64,000 nucleotides of DNA, taken from contig NZ_VKKY01000003.1 of NCBI RefSeq assembly GCF_008271695.1, positions 1,178,001 through 1,242,000 of the forward strand, written 5' to 3'. Source of the stretch: Rufibacter hautae (GTDB taxonomy: Bacteria > Bacteroidota > Bacteroidia > Cytophagales > Hymenobacteraceae). Position 1 is the stretch's first letter, and every line of letters starts with the position of its first letter. The translations under genes were made by a program, and so were the position numbers. The notes beneath the pieces are model-generated. The model did not search any database and had not been told where the DNA came from. It worked only from the letters and a program-made list of their open reading frames with translations. Shown here one piece after another: positions 61,288 to 64,000 of the stretch.

Positions 61288-62742
61288 CTAAAACAACTGG
61301 TACTTAGAAAGCTCTTTGGAAGGCAGTTCTGACGAACCCATTAGGTAGACGTCAATGGCGCGGGCGGCTTCGCGACCGTCTGAGATGGCCCAGACCACCA
61401 GCGATTGTCCGCGGCAGGCGTCTCCGGCCGAGAAGATGCCGGGTACGTTCGTTTGCCAATCGTTCAGTTTGAAGTTGCCGCGGCGGTCCAATTCAAATTT
61501 GAAGTTGGCCGTGAAGGCATCGTGCTCCGGGCGTTCGTACCCAATAGCGATCAAGGCCAGGTCACAGGGCAGAATGCGCTCGCTGTTGGGTTTCTCGGTG
61601 TACTCAGATTGGTTTTTCCATTCCAGTTCCACTACGCGCAAGCCTTTCACGTGCCCGTTTTCATCGGCGATGAACTCCTTGTTGAGCCAGCCCCAGCTCC
61701 GTTCGCAGCCTTCCTCGTGCGAGGACGAAGAAGAGAACGTGGTGGCGACCTCGGGCCACGGGTTGGTAGGGTGACGCTCGGAAGAGGGCATGTAGCGGTA
61801 CTGCAGCTGCGTCACGGATTTGGCGAAATGGCGGTTGGCCGTACCCACGCAATCTGAGCCGGTATCGCCGCCTCCAATCACCAGCACGTGCTTGCCGTAG
61901 GCGTTGATGTCGTTCTGCGGGGCAATCTGGGTGCCGTCTACCCGGCGGTTCTGCAGCCCCAAGTAATCCATAGCGAAATGAATGCCTTTGAGGTGATTGC
62001 CCGGGATAGAGATGGCGCGCGGTTTGGTAGACCCAATACAAAGCAGCACCGCATCATACTTGCGGTACAGTTTCTTCAGGGTAGTGTCCTGCCCAATCTT
62101 GCGGTTATACTTGAACTTAATGCCCTCGGCTTCCAGAATGGCCAGCCGGCGGTCAATGGTCCATTTCTCCAGTTTGAAATCGGGGATGCCGTAGCGCAGC
62201 AAGCCGCCGGCTTTCTCGTCTTTCTCAAATACCGTGACCTTGTGCCCGGCTTTGTTCAGCTGGGCCGCCGCTGCCAATCCTGCCGGGCCTGAGCCTACCA
62301 CTGCCACTTTTTTACCGGTCCGCTGCAAAGGCGGTTGCGGCTTCACCAAACCCAGTTCAAAGGACTTCTCGGCAATAGCTTTCTCAATGTGTTCAATGGC
62401 CACGGCCGGTTTGTTGATGGCCAGCACGCAACTGCTCTCGCAGGGCGCGGGGCAGATGCGGCCGGTGAACTCCGGAAAGTTGTTCGTGCTGTACAGCACG
62501 CGCACGGCCCGCTCCCAGTCGTTTTCCGATACCGCATCGTTGAAATCCGGGATCAGGTTGCCCAGCGGGCAGCCGTTGTGGCAAAAAGGAATGCCGCAGT
62601 CCATGCAGCGCGAGGCCTGCTGTTTTGTTTTCTCCTCTGGAAAGGGGAGGTAAATTTCGTTGGAGTCGTTCACCCGCACTTTGGGGTCACGGGTACCGGG
62701 CACCTCCCGGTTATATCTCAAGAATCCGTCTGCTATTCCCAT
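61288..62742 (-). CDS. gltD: glutamate synthase (NADPH) small subunit
   Basis: Flavoprotein (484 residues) that carries NADPH electrons to the large subunit for glutamine-dependent glutamate synthesis. N-terminal Fe-S binding: RCMDCGIPFCHNGCPLGNLIPDFND and ICPAPCESSCVL. FAD domain: VAVVGSGPAGLAAAAQLNKAGHKVTVFEKDE and NADPH domain: HVLVIGGGDTGSDCVGTANRHFA. C-terminal FAD contact GDACRGQSLVVWAISDGREAA. The stop codon of gltB overlaps its start by one base, so the two form an operon. Confidence 0.97.
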   Translation of the reverse strand: MGIADGFLRYNREVPGTRDPKVRVNDSNEIYLPFPEEKTKQQASRCMDCGIPFCHNGCPLGNLIPDFNDAVSENDWERAVRVLYSTNNFPEFTGRICPAPCESSCVLAINKPAVAIEHIEKAIAEKSFELGLVKPQPPLQRTGKKVAVVGSGPAGLAAAAQLNKAGHKVTVFEKDEKAGGLLRYGIPDFKLEKWTIDRRLAILEAEGIKFKYNRKIGQDTTLKKLYRKYDAVLLCIGSTKPRAISIPGNHLKGIHFAMDYLGLQNRRVDGTQIAPQNDINAYGKHVLVIGGGDTGSDCVGTANRHFAKSVTQLQYRYMPSSERHPTNPWPEVATTFSSSSSHEEGCERSWGWLNKEFIADENGHVKGLRVVELEWKNQSEYTEKPNSERILPCDLALIAIGYERPEHDAFTANFKFELDRRGNFKLNDWQTNVPGIFSAGDACRGQSLVVWAISDGREAARAIDVYLMGSSELPSKELSKYQLF

Positions 62743-64000
62743 TACGCCAATATCCTTTCTGTTTCTTTATCTTGTAATTGCAAAGCCTTTTTCAAGTCGT
62801 GCGGCATGACTTTCCGGAAGTGGAACCGCTCGGTTTCCCAGTTCTCCAGGAATTCCTGCGCCAGTACGCTGCCGGTGTAGGCCACGTGCTCCTGCAGTTT
62901 CTCCACAATCCAGAGCAAATCCTCCGCGTCTGGTTCTTCCAGCCCCACCATGTCCAGGTTCAGTTGGTCTACATGGTTAGGGTCGGGGGCGTAGATGTAG
63001 GCCACCCCGCCGCTCATGCCAGCCGCGAAGTTCTTGCCTATCTCGCCCAGCACCAGCACCTTGCCGCCGGTCATGTACTCACAGCCGTGGTCACCAATGC
63101 CTTCCACTACGGCTTCGGCACCCGAGTTCCGCACGCAGAAGCGCTCGCCGGCCAAACCGTTGATGTACACTTTGCCCGAGGTAGCGCCATACAGGGCCAC
63201 ATTGCCGGTGATGATGTGCTCATGGGCCAGGTACTGGCTTTCTTTGAAGGGCTGCAGAATCAGTTTTCCGCCCGAGAGGCCTTTGCCCAGGTAATCATTG
63301 GCCTCGCCGTACAGCTTGAAGGTGATGCCCGGCGCCAGGAACGCACCCAGGCTTTGCCCAGCCGAGCCATAGAACGTGCCTTTGAAGGAATCTTCCGGCA
63401 AGCCGTGTTTCCCGAAGTTGCGGGAGATTTCATAGGAGAGCATGGTGCCCACTGCACGGTCCACGTTGTTGATGCGGTACTCCACCTCGGTGTTGCCTCT
63501 TTTTAGATCCCGGATGAGTTTCTTGTCCAGCACTTTGCCGATCTCGTGGTCCTGCTCAATCTGCTTGTAGGTACCCACGTTTCTGGGTGCGTACTCCTGG
63601 TGGAAGATAGGGGAAAGGTCCAGGTTCTTCAGTTTCCAGTGGTTCAGGTCGGTTCTGATCTTGAGTACCTGCGACTGGCCCACCATTTCGTTGATGGTTC
63701 TAAAGCCCAGCGAAGCCATGATCTGCCGCAACTCCATGGCCATGAAGGTGAATAGGTTCACCACGTGGTCAGGGTCGCCGGTGAAAAGGGCACGCAAATC
63801 CGGGTTCTGCGTCGCGATGCCCACCGGGCAGGTATTCAGGTGGCACTTCCGCATCATGATACAGCCTTCGGTGATCAACGCGGCGGTGGCTACCCCGTAT
63901 TCCTCGGCGCCCAGCAATGTGGCCACGGCCAGGTCATAACCGGTCAGGATCTTGCCATCGGTTTGCAGGGTCACGCGGCTGCGCAGGTTATTTTTGATCA
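62742..64000 (-). CDS. gltB: glutamate synthase large subunit, C-terminal part (5' end cut by window edge)
   Basis: The last ~419 codons of the large subunit are present; the frame remains open to the window's right end (NNLRSRVTLQTDGK), so the true start lies outside. FMN/3Fe-4S region: GCIMMRKCHLNTCPVGIATQNPDLRALFTGD has the Cys triad of the 3Fe-4S cluster. The C-terminal beta-helix domain follows (GSAGQSLGAFLAPGITFKLYGEANDYLGKGLSGG, GERFCVRNSGAEAVVEGIGDHGCEYMTGG). The full protein should be about 1500 residues with a glutaminase domain. Confidence 0.96.
   Translation of the reverse strand, partial: IKNNLRSRVTLQTDGKILTGYDLAVATLLGAEEYGVATAALITEGCIMMRKCHLNTCPVGIATQNPDLRALFTGDPDHVVNLFTFMAMELRQIMASLGFRTINEMVGQSQVLKIRTDLNHWKLKNLDLSPIFHQEYAPRNVGTYKQIEQDHEIGKVLDKKLIRDLKRGNTEVEYRINNVDRAVGTMLSYEISRNFGKHGLPEDSFKGTFYGSAGQSLGAFLAPGITFKLYGEANDYLGKGLSGGKLILQPFKESQYLAHEHIITGNVALYGATSGKVYINGLAGERFCVRNSGAEAVVEGIGDHGCEYMTGGKVLVLGEIGKNFAAGMSGGVAYIYAPDPNHVDQLNLDMVGLEEPDAEDLLWIVEKLQEHVAYTGSVLAQEFLENWETERFHFRKVMPHDLKKALQLQDKETERILA

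Overview
The window reads as a chromosomal segment of a Bacteroidota bacterium, most likely order Cytophagales, family Hymenobacteraceae (Rufibacter/Pontibacter-like). This is inferred from SusC/TonB-type outer-membrane proteins with carboxypeptidase-like plug extensions, DUF5686 and DUF4833 proteins, a LytS/LytTR pair, a GH92 mannosidase, PRC-barrel/DUF2382 and CsbD stress proteins, and an inositol-sphingolipid operon. No rRNA, tRNA, prophage, transposase or CRISPR array was seen. The two edges cut an MFS transporter (left) and glutamate synthase large subunit gltB (right).

Layout: 1-9.8 kb carries general genes (MFS exporter, small secreted protein, CsbD, J-domain-like protein, PepD dipeptidase, quinone-oxidoreductase-like enzyme, aldo/keto reductase, APC permease). 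10.1-14.4 kb is a compact plus-strand arsenosugar-type cluster (AhpD-like protein, radical-SAM ArsS, two glycosyltransferases, a CxxC-type unknown and a flavodoxin-fold enzyme) without an arsM or arsR in view. 14.6-25.1 kb holds GH92, OmpA-like, PRC-barrel, dienelactone hydrolase, ABM monooxygenase, a triple-PAS kinase, an aldo/keto reductase and NIPSNAP.

25.3-36.3 kb is the most coherent system: eleven minus-strand genes, overlapping or separated by at most 24 nt. Reading from the promoter: serine palmitoyltransferase, a GNAT-like acyltransferase (candidate ceramide synthase), an NAD-dependent epimerase-fold reductase, myo-inositol-phosphate synthase, a PgpA-like phosphatase, GtrA, a DUF5686 outer-membrane protein, a CDP-alcohol phosphatidyltransferase, a DUF4833 protein, an FA2H-like ceramide 2-hydroxylase and a PAP2/AUR1-like inositol-phosphorylceramide synthase. 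Together they could build and export a hydroxylated inositol phosphorylceramide. Upstream lies a MarR gene whose flanks carry three copies of a TAGTTGA-N5-TCAACTA operator, then an acyl-carrier-protein-like gene with Thr in place of the usual Ser.

37.9-44.1 kb is a tripartite RND efflux operon with its GbsR/MarR-type regulator and two matching operators. 44.5-50 kb has an M28 peptidase and a LytS/LytTR two-component pair. 50-64 kb has an outer-membrane receptor, a Spy-like basic protein, an ATP-grasp plus flavin monooxygenase operon, a histidine kinase, a DUF6600 protein, a hydrolase and gltD-gltB.

Three non-coding or small signals stand out. (1) A SAM-I-type riboswitch (about 56570-56676, minus) precedes an unannotated 40-residue peptide ending Cys-Cys-Cys, followed by the ATP-grasp/flavin-monooxygenase operon. 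(2) A homologous 37-residue peptide with a diverged copy of the same leader stands alone at 46.5-46.7 kb. (3) A family of 36-bp imperfect palindromes of constant length occurs 27 times, almost only between genes.
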